64,000 bases of DNA from Marinimicrobium alkaliphilum. GTDB taxonomy: Bacteria; Pseudomonadota; Gammaproteobacteria; Pseudomonadales; Cellvibrionaceae. Numbering within the stretch: position 1 is the first letter of the stretch; every line of letters starts with the position of its first letter. Below the pieces are notes generated by a model, which saw nothing but the letters and a program-made list of their open reading frames with translations, ran no database searches and was not told where the DNA came from. A program made the position numbers and the translations under genes. Shown here one piece after another: positions 17,894 to 25,364 of the stretch. The stretch is from contig NZ_QGMQ01000004.1 in assembly GCF_003259155.1 (NCBI RefSeq), positions 365,340 to 429,339 of the forward strand, in the 5' to 3' direction.

Positions 17894-18865
17894 CTAAGAC
17901 AAGTTGAGTGTTTTCATTTTACGCCAGAGCGTCGCCCGGGAGATACCCATGGCTTTGGCCACGGCGAGCTTGCGCCCTCTGTGATGTTGCAACAGGGCCA
18001 GAATCTGCTCGCGCTCACTGGCCTCCAGGTCGGTCACCGCTTCGTCCGCCGGGCCCTCGCCGCGCAGCTCCGGCGGCAGATCCTCACACCGAATCACGGT
18101 GCCCGTGCCGATGGCGTGACTGTAGGTCATGACATTGTTCAGCTCACGGATATTGCCGGGCCAAGGGTAGCTGAGCAGCGCCTCGTAGGCCTCGCGGGAC
18201 ACCTTCTCCACTTGACGCTCGCTGTCGGCATTGAGCTCGCGAATAAAGTGCCAGAGCAACATTTCGACATCCCCTGCCCGCGCCCTGAGCGGCGGCAGGT
18301 AGAGCGGCACAACGCGCACCCGGTACATCAGATCTTCCCGAAAGCGCCCTTCCTGTACCAGTCGCCGCAAGGGTTTGTGCGTTGCGGACACCAGACGGAT
18401 ATCGGTGTGAAGGGTGTCGCTCGACCCCAGGGGGGTGAAGCAACGATCCTGCAGCACGCGCAACAGGCCCGCCTGGATATCCAGCGGCATCTCGGCAATT
18501 TCATCCAGAAAGAGCGTGCCCCCATCGGTCAACTGCAGCAACCCCACCCGGTCATGGGTGGCGCCGGTAAAGGCGCCGCGCTTGTGGCCAAAAAGCTCTG
18601 AGGCCATAAGCTCCCGGGACAGGCCCGCGCAGTTGATCGCACTGAAGCGGCTGCCTTGGCGGCGCGACGCCCGATGTACCATGCGCGCGACCAACTCCTT
18701 ACCGGAACCGGTCTCACCGCGCACCAGTATCGACGCCTGCGTGCGCGCGACCCGTTCAACCTGGCTGACAAAATCGCGCATGGTGTCGGCTTGGGTGAGC
18801 AGACCACCGTAGTTGTCCGGGCGAAGCCCCGGGTCTGTGTAATACTGAGTCATGGCCGTGCTCAT
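17894..18865 (-). CDS. Sigma-54-dependent transcriptional activator lacking a sensory domain
   Basis: 323-residue bacterial enhancer-binding protein. The AAA+ domain begins almost at once: Walker A GETGSGKE at 50-57, GAFTGA at 97-102 (the loop that contacts sigma-54), Walker B GTLFLDEIAE at 116-125, and the arginine-finger region near REDLMYRVRV (177-186). The C-terminus, about 284-321, is a Fis-type helix-turn-helix (LAVAKAMGISRATLWRKM). Only about 20 residues precede the ATPase, so there is no response-regulator, GAF, V4R or PAS domain. FisR-type activators of sulfide-oxidation genes have an N-terminal cysteine domain; this one does not, and its three Cys (79, 142, 260) are inside or just after the ATPase. 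It is divergent from sulP. Likely targets are the two matching promoters at 18975 and 20819. Confidence 0.93.
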   Translation of the reverse strand: MSTAMTQYYTDPGLRPDNYGGLLTQADTMRDFVSQVERVARTQASILVRGETGSGKELVARMVHRASRRQGSRFSAINCAGLSRELMASELFGHKRGAFTGATHDRVGLLQLTDGGTLFLDEIAEMPLDIQAGLLRVLQDRCFTPLGSSDTLHTDIRLVSATHKPLRRLVQEGRFREDLMYRVRVVPLYLPPLRARAGDVEMLLWHFIRELNADSERQVEKVSREAYEALLSYPWPGNIRELNNVMTYSHAIGTGTVIRCEDLPPELRGEGPADEAVTDLEASEREQILALLQHHRGRKLAVAKAMGISRATLWRKMKTLNLS

Positions 18866-18896
18866 GCGGGAGTGCGTGATTCAAAGGTTAACGCGC

Positions 18897-18916
18897 TGAA
18901 ACATCTGTTGCAACAT
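18897..18916 (+). promoter_or_regulatory. Upstream activator site 1 (for sulP)
   Basis: TGAAACA-N2-TGTTGCAACAT, containing the perfect palindrome TGTTGCAACA at 18906-18915. It matches the site at 20740-20759 at all 18 fixed positions with the same 2-bp gap. It ends 59 bp before the GG of the sigma-54 promoter, a normal enhancer distance. It can be read as three TGNAACA half sites, two of them overlapping. Confidence 0.75.
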
Positions 18917-18974
18917 TATGCCGCACTCAGTCCGGCTGCAGGCGATTTTATCAATATAATCAACACCTTAATAC

Positions 18975-18990
18975 TGGCACGAAGCTTGAT
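18975..18990 (+). promoter_or_regulatory. Sigma-54 promoter of sulP
   Basis: TGGCACG at 18975-18981, four bases, TTGAT at 18986-18990. The consensus is TGGCACG-N4-TTGC(A/T), so only the C of the -12 GC is changed. The gap to the sulP ATG is about 56 bp. The same 16-bp pattern recurs at 20819. Confidence 0.8.
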
Positions 18991-19046
18991 AGAACAGAGT
19001 TGACCTAGGCATCCATCGAAAACCTGGAGAGATTCAAGAACCGCCC

Positions 19047-20789
19047 ATGACCCCTCGAAACCTTACCCGCGTGAGCCGATGGCTGCCAGCACTGACCTGG
19101 CTTGCCGGCTACCAGCGCCGTTTTTTGCGCGGTGATCTGGTGGCCGGCGTGACCGTCGCCATGATGCTGATTCCCCAGGCCATGTCTTACGCCATGCTGG
19201 CGGGACTGCCCCCCACCGTCGGCCTTTACGCATCGGTGGTGCCTCTGCTGATCTACGCGCTCTTCGGCAGCTCACGTCACCTGGCGGTCGGGCCGGTGGC
19301 GATGGTCGCCCTGCTCGTGGCCAGTGGCATTGGGCCACTCGCCGAGGCGGGCACCGGGGAATATATTGCGCTCGCGGTGCTGCTCGCCCTGTTGGTGGGC
19401 GCCGTTCAACTCGGTATGGGTCTGCTGCGCCTGGGCTTCCTCACCAACTTCATGTCCCATCCGGTGATCGCGGGTTTTACCAGTGCAGCCGCGCTGATTA
19501 TTGGCTTCAGCCAGCTCCAGCACCTGACCGGCTTGAGCCTGCCCCGCTCGGAGAATATTGTCCTGATCGCCTGGCACACCCTCCGGGAGGCCGGCGCCAT
19601 CGCCCCAGCCACGCTGGCGTTGGGCGCTGGCAGTATTGCCGCCATGCTGATTCTGCGGCGAATCAATCCGGTGCTGCCCGGCGCCATGATCACGGTGGTG
19701 GTCAGTACCCTGCTGGTGTGGTTGTTCGAGCTGGACCGCCGTGCCGGCGTTGCCGTGGTGGGCGAGGTTCCGGCGGGTCTTCCGGGGTTCAGTCTGCCCT
19801 CACTGGAATTGGGCCAGATCAGCTCGCTTGTTCCCATTGCTGTCACCATTGCCTTTATCGGCTTTATCGAGAGCATTGCCGTTGCCAAAAAAATTGCCGC
19901 GCAGAAGCGCTATGAGATCGACCCCAATAAAGAGTTGGTGGGGCTCGGGCTGGCCAATATCGGGGGGGCTTTCTTTAAGGCCATGCCGGTCACCGGCGGC
20001 TTCAGCCGCACCGCAGTCAATGCCAGTGCCGGGGCCAACACCGGGCTGGCGTCGATCATCACCGCGCTGCTGGTGGGGCTCGCGCTGCTGGTACTGACGC
20101 CGCTGTTTTACACCATACCCAATGCAACCCTGGCGGCCATCATTATCGTCGCGGTGGCCGGGCTGATTGATGTCCACGAGGCCAGGCACTTGTGGCAGGT
20201 CAAACGCGAAGATTTTGTCATGATGACGGTGACTTTTTTTGCGACTCTGTTACTGGGCGTCAAGACCGGTATTTTCCTGGCACTGGGTGCTTCCATGGTG
20301 TGGTTCGTGGTGAAGACCACACGCCCACACTACGCCGTGCTCGGGCGTCTGCCGGATACCGAGATCTATCGCAACATCAAGCGTCACCCGGAGGCGGTGA
20401 CCGAACCGGGCGTTCTTGCGCTGCGCTTTGACGGGCAGTTTTACTACGGCAATGTGAGTTTTCTGAAGCTCAAGATCCGGGAGGCGGAGGCGGCAATGAC
20501 GTCACCGTTGCGGATTCTCGTGCTCGACGCCAGTGCCATCAACCAGTTGGATTCCTCGGCGGACACGGCGCTGCACGAGCTGACTGACGATTTCCGCCGC
20601 CGGGGCATCGACCTCTACTTTGCCAACGTCAAAGGGCCGGTGATGGATGTCATGGGGCGCAGTGGTTTTGTCAATCACCTGGGGGAGGATCACTTTTTCC
20701 TCACCACCCACAGCGCCCTGGTTCAGGCCCGAAGAAGCGTGAAACAAGTGTTGCAACATACTGATACATTACGCAGCAATTATTTATAA
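19047..20789 (+). CDS. SulP family anion transporter with STAS domain
   Basis: 580-residue inner-membrane SLC26/SulP transporter, presumably for sulfate or a related anion. The N-terminal signature runs LRGDLVAGVTVAMMLIPQAMSYAMLAGLPPTVGLYAS (about residues 27-63). Around ten to twelve hydrophobic segments follow, including FLTNFMSHPVIAGFTSAAALI. The C-terminal STAS domain begins near FDGQFYYGNVSFLK and contains LVLDASAINQLDSSAD. SulP proteins move sulfate, bicarbonate or other oxyanions. The link with a persulfide dioxygenase suggests export or exchange of an oxidised sulfur product, or sulfate supply; direction is inference. Its 3' end holds the second activator site. Confidence 0.93.
   Translation: MTPRNLTRVSRWLPALTWLAGYQRRFLRGDLVAGVTVAMMLIPQAMSYAMLAGLPPTVGLYASVVPLLIYALFGSSRHLAVGPVAMVALLVASGIGPLAEAGTGEYIALAVLLALLVGAVQLGMGLLRLGFLTNFMSHPVIAGFTSAAALIIGFSQLQHLTGLSLPRSENIVLIAWHTLREAGAIAPATLALGAGSIAAMLILRRINPVLPGAMITVVVSTLLVWLFELDRRAGVAVVGEVPAGLPGFSLPSLELGQISSLVPIAVTIAFIGFIESIAVAKKIAAQKRYEIDPNKELVGLGLANIGGAFFKAMPVTGGFSRTAVNASAGANTGLASIITALLVGLALLVLTPLFYTIPNATLAAIIIVAVAGLIDVHEARHLWQVKREDFVMMTVTFFATLLLGVKTGIFLALGASMVWFVVKTTRPHYAVLGRLPDTEIYRNIKRHPEAVTEPGVLALRFDGQFYYGNVSFLKLKIREAEAAMTSPLRILVLDASAINQLDSSADTALHELTDDFRRRGIDLYFANVKGPVMDVMGRSGFVNHLGEDHFFLTTHSALVQARRSVKQVLQHTDTLRSNYL
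20740..20759 (+). promoter_or_regulatory. Upstream activator site 2 (for the persulfide dioxygenase operon)
   Basis: TGAAACA-N2-TGTTGCAACAT inside the last codons of sulP (coding VKQVLQHT). It is the twin of the site at 18897-18916 and ends 60 bp before the GG of the promoter at 20819. Because this copy is within coding sequence, chance must be considered. The identical flank, gap and distance to a matching promoter argue against it. Confidence 0.7.
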
Positions 20790-20818
20790 TTTCCTTTATT
20801 TATCAAAAGGTTACACAT

Positions 20819-20834
20819 TGGCACGCGATTTGAT
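20819..20834 (+). promoter_or_regulatory. Sigma-54 promoter of the persulfide dioxygenase operon
   Basis: TGGCACG at 20819-20825, CGAT, TTGAT at 20830-20834. It is identical in all fixed positions to the sulP promoter, including the same departure from consensus at -12. The gap to the dioxygenase ATG is about 54 bp, near the 56 bp seen at sulP. Confidence 0.8.
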
Positions 20835-20888
20835 CAATCACTTTATCAGCCGCCAATTTTGCCTTGGCGAGGTAACCCAGGAGGGACA

Positions 20889-21779
20889 ATGACCATGACT
20901 CCAAGCATCAGAACATTTTACGACGACGCGACCCATACCCTGACCTACGTGGTTTACGACCCGGAGACGCTGGATGCCGTGGTGGTCGACCCGGTACTCG
21001 ACTATGATCCGATTGGCAGCAAGGTGTCGGACGAATCCTTTCAGAAGGTGGTGGACTTTGTGCGCGCTGAGCGCCTGACGCTGCACTACGTACTGGAGAC
21101 ACACGCGCACGCCGATCATTTGAGCGCGAGTCAACTGTTCAGGGATGAGTTCCCGGGTCTCAAGGTTGCCATCAGTGAGCGCATCACCCAGGTGCAGAAA
21201 GTCTTTAAGGGCATTTACAACCTGCCCGACACTTTCGTCACTGGCGGGGAGCAGTTCGATCGGTTGATCAAGGACTTTGAAGTGTTTCATGTGGGCAGTC
21301 TGACGGTGAAAGCCCTGCCGACCCCGGGGCACACGCCCGCATGCCTGAGCTATCTGATGGGCGACGCGGTGTTCACCGGTGATGCGCTTTTTATGCCCGA
21401 CCACGGTACCGGACGCTGCGATTTCCCGGCCGGTGATGCCCGCGCCATGTACAAGGGGGTCACCGAAAACCTTTACACCCTGCCCGACTCGGTCAAGACT
21501 TACACCGGGCACGATTATCAGCCCGGCGGCCGCGAGCTGCGCTGGGAGAGCAGTATCGGCGAGCAAAAAGCGCTCAACGTGCAGCTCAATGCCGCGACCA
21601 CGGAAGACGCGTTTGTACGTTTTCGCGAGCAGCGCGATGCGACCCTGGCGGCGCCCACACTGATTTACCAGAGCATTCTGGTCAATATCGAGGCCGGGCA
21701 TTTACCGAGACAGGAGAGCAATGGCAAACGCTACCTGAAGATTCCGCTCAATATTCGCACTGACCGGATCGCTCACTAA
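20889..21779 (+). CDS. ETHE1/Blh-type persulfide dioxygenase (metallo-beta-lactamase fold)
   Basis: 296 residues. THAHADH at 71-77 is the metal motif; His148 (PTPGHTPAC), Asp165 (FTGDALF) and His208 (TGHDY) complete the mononuclear iron site expected for the ETHE1 group. [15 protein letters not shown] near 170-184 is diagnostic of that group, whose members oxidise glutathione persulfide to sulfite. No rhodanese domain is fused. The ATG at 20889 has AGGAGGG just upstream and is preferred to an earlier in-frame codon at 20859. It is the first gene of an operon with two YeeE/YedE genes, a partnership known from BigR/Blh operons. Here a sigma-54 system appears to replace the BigR repressor. Confidence 0.9.
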   Translation: MTMTPSIRTFYDDATHTLTYVVYDPETLDAVVVDPVLDYDPIGSKVSDESFQKVVDFVRAERLTLHYVLETHAHADHLSASQLFRDEFPGLKVAISERITQVQKVFKGIYNLPDTFVTGGEQFDRLIKDFEVFHVGSLTVKALPTPGHTPACLSYLMGDAVFTGDALFMPDHGTGRCDFPAGDARAMYKGVTENLYTLPDSVKTYTGHDYQPGGRELRWESSIGEQKALNVQLNAATTEDAFVRFREQRDATLAAPTLIYQSILVNIEAGHLPRQESNGKRYLKIPLNIRTDRIAH

Positions 21780-21800
21780 CCAACACGAGGAGAACAGCCT

Positions 21801-22235
21801 GTGGAAATCATCAACTTCACTCCGGTGAGCGCCTTTATCGGCGGCGGCCTGATCGGCCTTGCCGCCGCCCTGCTCATGCTACTCAATGGCCGTGTGGCCG
21901 GTATCTCGGGCATTGTCGGCGGCGCCCTGGTGCCCGCCAAAAATGACAGCGGCTGGCGGCTGATGTTTATCGTCGGGCTGGTGGTCGGTGGGCTGATTTA
22001 CCAACTGCTCGGCATCGGTCCCGGTGTCGGCCATATTCAGGCGGTCGCAGGCACCCCCGTGCTGATTGTTGCGGGCCTGCTGGTCGGTATCGGCACCACC
22101 ATCGGCAGCGGCTGCACGTCCGGCCACGGCATCTGTGGCCTGGCACGGATGAGTCCGCGCTCGCTGGTGGCGGTGCTGAGCTTTATGGGCGCCGCTTTCG
22201 TCACCGTTTATATCACCCGCCATCTGATTGGTTAA
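21801..22235 (+). CDS. YeeE/YedE family membrane protein, N-terminal half type
   Basis: 144 residues, about four membrane segments, half the size of a full YeeE/YedE (TsuA-type) transporter. GIGTTIGSGCTSGHGICGLARMSPRS near residues 94-119 contains the conserved cysteine motif along which thiosulfate is passed in TsuA. The start is a GTG at 21801 with GAGGAG upstream. It lies 21 bp after the dioxygenase and 12 bp before its partner. It probably forms one heteromeric transporter with the next protein for thiosulfate or another sulfane compound (inference). Confidence 0.87.
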   Translation: MEIINFTPVSAFIGGGLIGLAAALLMLLNGRVAGISGIVGGALVPAKNDSGWRLMFIVGLVVGGLIYQLLGIGPGVGHIQAVAGTPVLIVAGLLVGIGTTIGSGCTSGHGICGLARMSPRSLVAVLSFMGAAFVTVYITRHLIG

Positions 22236-22247
22236 GGAGCCTGATAC

Positions 22248-22673
22248 ATGAGTAATCAAAAACAAATGGCAACAGCACTTCTGGCCGGCATTGTGTTCGG
22301 TTTCGGGCTGTCGGTGGCGCAGATGATTGATCCGGCCAAGGTGGTCAATTTTCTCGATGTGTTTGGCACCTGGGATCCGTCACTGGCTTTCGTCATGGGT
22401 GGCGGCCTGCTGGTCAATGCCATTGCCACGCCCTGGATTTTCAAGCGCGGAAAACCGATTGTCGCCGACCTGTTTCACTTGCCTACCAAAAAGACGATCG
22501 ATAAACGCATTGTTTTTGGCGGCGTGCTCTTTGGTATCGGTTGGGGTCTGGCGGGTTATTGCCCCGGACCAATGCTGACATCGTTGAGTTTTTTCAATGC
22601 CGACATTCTGACGATTGTTTTTGCGTATCTGGTGGGCACCTGGGTGACCAAGCAGGTATTGGCCCGCATGTGA
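22248..22673 (+). CDS. YeeE/YedE family membrane protein, C-terminal half type (DUF6691-like)
   Basis: 141 residues, about four membrane segments. VFGFGLSVAQMIDPAKVVNFLDVFGTWDPSLAFVMGG near residues 17-53 and GIGWGLAGYCPGPMLTSL near 100-117 are the typical second-half motifs, with a conserved Cys in GYCPGP. It is paired with the preceding gene, as in the two-gene YeeE/YedE arrangement next to blh genes in other proteobacteria. It ends the operon; REP cluster 5 follows within 20 bp. Confidence 0.87.
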   Translation: MSNQKQMATALLAGIVFGFGLSVAQMIDPAKVVNFLDVFGTWDPSLAFVMGGGLLVNAIATPWIFKRGKPIVADLFHLPTKKTIDKRIVFGGVLFGIGWGLAGYCPGPMLTSLSFFNADILTIVFAYLVGTWVTKQVLARM

Positions 22674-22692
22674 TTTTCCCCCGGGCGAGTCC

Positions 22693-22882
22693 GGTGCCTC
22701 ACGTGTCGGATTACGCCCTTCGGGCTAATCCGACCTACTGGATGCAGTGCACCGTTGTTCGAGTAGGTCGGATTAGGCACAGCCGTAATCCGACGATGAG
22801 GCACCTAACCCAAAACGACCCCACAGCGCACCAACGCTCGAATAGGTCGGCTTAGCGCAGCCGCGCTCCGACACCTGAGGCA
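22693..22882. repeat. REP cluster 5 (three elements)
   Basis: Fills most of the 305-bp gap between the YeeE/YedE operon and the DUF3080 gene. The first two elements form an inverted pair; the third (GGTCGGCTTAGCGCAGCCGCGCTCCGAC) is degenerate in both arms. The outer GTGCCTC and GAGGCA boxes are present. Nothing else is seen in the gap. Confidence 0.88.
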
Positions 22883-22978
22883 TCTCCCCTCAAGATACCG
22901 GGCATCTCTCACCCCTCCCAACACGTACTGATAAACGTTACACTGAAACGATGATGCCTCCGCAACCAAAGGCACCCC

Positions 22979-24007
22979 ATGACGCGTCTATCAATCCGCT
23001 TACTACTCGTGCTCCTCGCCCTCTGCCTCGGCGCCTGCAGCCCCCAAAGCGCCGAGGATGTGCACCGCGATTATCTTGCCCGCCTGGCCCGGGTGCTAGA
23101 TGCCGAACGCCCGCGCGTCGAGCGTGACAATCCGCCCCGACTGCCGCGCTCCGCCGAGTTGCGTCAGGTCATAGAGTCTCCCTCCGTCAACCTGCTCGAC
23201 TGGTGGGCCTTTCGCGAATGCGGCCTGACGCCGCTGTTGAGCGAGCGCAATACCAGCCTGGCCCGGGTCATGCCACCGGCGCACCACATGGATATGGATG
23301 CTCGGATCATCCAGCAACTGCGCCACTGCAACGACACCGTCGACGACGAAGAGCTTCTGGCCCTGAGCGAGTCCCTGTTCGAGCTCAAGATGGCCCAATG
23401 GCCGGCCCGCTACTGGAATGCGACCGCCGCCGGACCGGAGCTGCGCCTGTTCTGGTCTCCGTCCACCAACCCGCTGCGTCCTGGCGACGAAGCCTCATAC
23501 AGCCCCGCGATCGCGGCGATTGAGCGCCTCACACAGCTTCACGATCAAGTGTTATCTCCCGAAGACTGGCCCGGCATTCGAACTCTGGAGCCTCACTATC
23601 AGGCCCTCGAGCGCGGCCGCCTGGGCGGGCAATTGGTGCAGAGCCTTCAGGTCAATGTCGATTATTTACAGGCCGCCAATCGTATGATGGCAGAAGCGGT
23701 CGAGCGCCGGGCGCTGTGTCCCGTCAGCCCGCAGGCGGACCTGACCGCAGCCCGCAACGTCATGACCTTATACTTCATAGGCAGCGTTCAACCGATGATG
23801 GCGGCGGTCAATCAGCGAGCCAACCTGTTGCTGCCCGCCTACGCCCGTCTGATCGCGGTACAGGACCCGACGCTGCAACCCCTGATTGCGGGCCACAGGG
23901 ATGCGGTGCAGGGGCTCCACGAGACCGCCCTGCAAGCCACTCGCCAGCATGTGGACTACTGGCAGCAGCTCTTCGCCCAATGCGGGCGCGAAGCCGTCGA
24001 GCGCTAA
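22979..24007 (+). CDS. DUF3080 family lipoprotein
   Basis: 342 residues with an N-terminal lipoprotein signal: MTRLSIRLLLVLLALCLGAC, lipobox LGAC with Cys at 20, then SPQ. The body is alpha-helical, with NLLDWWAFRECGLTPLLSERNTSLARVM (about 62-90) typical of the DUF3080 family of gammaproteobacterial envelope proteins. Function is unknown. AAAGG precedes the ATG. An SDR gene follows after 66 bp on the same strand, so the two may be one transcript. It is preceded by REP cluster 5 and no clear promoter was identified. Confidence 0.82.
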   Translation: MTRLSIRLLLVLLALCLGACSPQSAEDVHRDYLARLARVLDAERPRVERDNPPRLPRSAELRQVIESPSVNLLDWWAFRECGLTPLLSERNTSLARVMPPAHHMDMDARIIQQLRHCNDTVDDEELLALSESLFELKMAQWPARYWNATAAGPELRLFWSPSTNPLRPGDEASYSPAIAAIERLTQLHDQVLSPEDWPGIRTLEPHYQALERGRLGGQLVQSLQVNVDYLQAANRMMAEAVERRALCPVSPQADLTAARNVMTLYFIGSVQPMMAAVNQRANLLLPAYARLIAVQDPTLQPLIAGHRDAVQGLHETALQATRQHVDYWQQLFAQCGREAVER

Positions 24008-24073
24008 GCAACCGTCGGATTACCGCCAGCGCTGTGGCACAATGGCGCCTTTTCAGAAGCCACGGAGGCTGCC

Positions 24074-24913
24074 ATGACCGAACAAGCCCGCTCCATTCTG
24101 ATCACCGGCGCGTCGACGGGCATCGGCTATTACTGTGCCAAAGCACTCCACAAGGCGGGCTATCAGGTGATTGCCTCCTGCCGCGCGATGGCGGACGTCT
24201 CCCGTCTTCAGTCCGAGGGGCTGACCTGTATTCAACTGGACGTCGCTGACCCGCAAAGCGTTGAGGCCGCCGTGGATAAAACCCTGGCACTCACCGATGG
24301 CAAGCTTTACGCCCTGTTCAACAACGGCGCTTACGGCCAGCCCGGCGCTGTCGAAGACCTCAGTCGGGATGTCTTGCGCGAGCAATTCGAGACCAACTTT
24401 TTTGGCTGGGCGGACCTCACCAACCGCCTGCTTCCCAGCATGATCGCCCAGGGCGAAGGGCGCATCATTCACAACAGCTCGGTGCTGGGCTTTGCCGCCA
24501 TGTCCTTTCGGGGCGCTTACAATGCCAGCAAGTTTGCGCTCGAGGGCCTGACCGATACCCAGCGCCTGGAGCTGCGCGGCACGGGGGTCCAGGTGAGCCT
24601 GATTGAGCCCGGCCCGATCCTGAGCGATTTTCGCAAAAATGCCCTGGCAGCGCTCAAACGCAATATTGATGTCGGGTCCAGCCGCCATCGGGCGGGGTAT
24701 GAAAAGGCTCTGGAGCGGCTGAACAAAACCGGGAAGGCCATGCCGGGCACCCTGGGGCCGGAGGCGGTGTACAAGAAGCTCAAACACGCCCTGAAGGCCA
24801 AGCGCCCCAAACCCCGCTATTACGTGACCTGGCCGACCTATTTGATGGGCGCCCTCAAGCGGGTACTCAGCACCCGGTTGATGGACAAGGTGCTGGCGCG
24901 AGTCAGCAACTGA
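24074..24913 (+). CDS. Short-chain dehydrogenase/reductase
   Basis: 279-residue classical SDR. The NAD(P) loop is TGASTGIGYY (residues 11-20, TGxxxGIG). LDVADPQ binds adenine and NNGAYG is the NNAG-equivalent motif. The catalytic Ser is in HNSSVLG, with Tyr and Lys in YNASKFALEG (YxxxK). EPGPILSDF is the cofactor-closing loop. A C-terminal hydrophobic or basic tail (YYVTWPTYLMGALKRVL) resembles retinol-dehydrogenase-like members that sit at membranes. Substrate is unknown. GGAGG is 6 bases upstream of the ATG. Confidence 0.87.
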   Translation: MTEQARSILITGASTGIGYYCAKALHKAGYQVIASCRAMADVSRLQSEGLTCIQLDVADPQSVEAAVDKTLALTDGKLYALFNNGAYGQPGAVEDLSRDVLREQFETNFFGWADLTNRLLPSMIAQGEGRIIHNSSVLGFAAMSFRGAYNASKFALEGLTDTQRLELRGTGVQVSLIEPGPILSDFRKNALAALKRNIDVGSSRHRAGYEKALERLNKTGKAMPGTLGPEAVYKKLKHALKAKRPKPRYYVTWPTYLMGALKRVLSTRLMDKVLARVSN

Positions 24914-24935
24914 CCGTATCCCTAGCGCGGGCTGA

Positions 24936-25270
24936 GGTGCCTCAGGTGTCGGATTACGGCTGCGCCTAATCCGACCTACGCGAACAATGGCACCCTCCCC
25001 CAGTAGGTCGGATCAGCCCGCAGGGCGTAATCCGACAGAGATGCGCCACACCCCGAACAGTGGCACGATGTCTCCAGTAGGTCGGATTAGCCCAAAGGGC
25101 GTAATCCGACAAAAACACCACCCAACCCCGAACCAAGACACCACCGCCCCAGTAGGTCGGATTAGCCCGCAGGGCGTAATCCGACAGTGATGCACCACAC
25201 CCCGAACACTGGCACGATGTCTCCAGTAGGTCGGATTAGCCCAAAGGGCGTAATCCGACACCTGAGGCAC
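24936..25270. repeat. REP cluster 6 (five elements, 149-bp tandem duplication)
   Basis: Occupies most of the 451-bp gap between the SDR gene and htpG. One element points one way and four the other. Elements 2-3 and 4-5 are copies of the same two-element unit with a period of 149 bp (copies start at 25001 and 25150). Intervening spacers match as well, for example CACCCCGAACA(G/C)TGGCACGATGTCTCCAG split by one base change. Loop types alternate CCCGCAGGG and CCCAAAGGG. Confidence 0.92.
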
Positions 25271-25291
25271 CCAACCCTCCCCGATCCTCCC

Positions 25292-25319
25292 CTTGAAATC
25301 CTCTACGCCGCCCCCACTA
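25292..25319 (+). promoter_or_regulatory. Sigma-32 heat-shock promoter of htpG
   Basis: CTTGAAA at 25292-25298, a 13-bp spacer, CCCCACTA at 25312-25319, against the sigma-32 consensus CTTGAAA-N13/14-CCCCATNT. It lies 45 bp upstream of the htpG start and right after REP cluster 6. Confidence 0.8.
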
Positions 25320-25364
25320 ACTACCCATCCAACACCCTCCCTACCTGTCACAAAGGAGCCAAAC

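Noticed and set aside
24987..25190. Open reading frames across REP clusters, with recurring peptides such as SDYALRANPTYW and VGRISPKGVIR
   Set aside because: The peptides are simply the palindrome translated; the same words appear at every cluster and have no ribosome sites or homology.
24936..25270. Regularly spaced palindromic repeats resembling a CRISPR array (also at 36384-36625, 37640-37915)
   Set aside because: Repeats occur in both orientations, spacers are themselves repeated, units vary in loop sequence, and no cas gene is present. They are REP elements.
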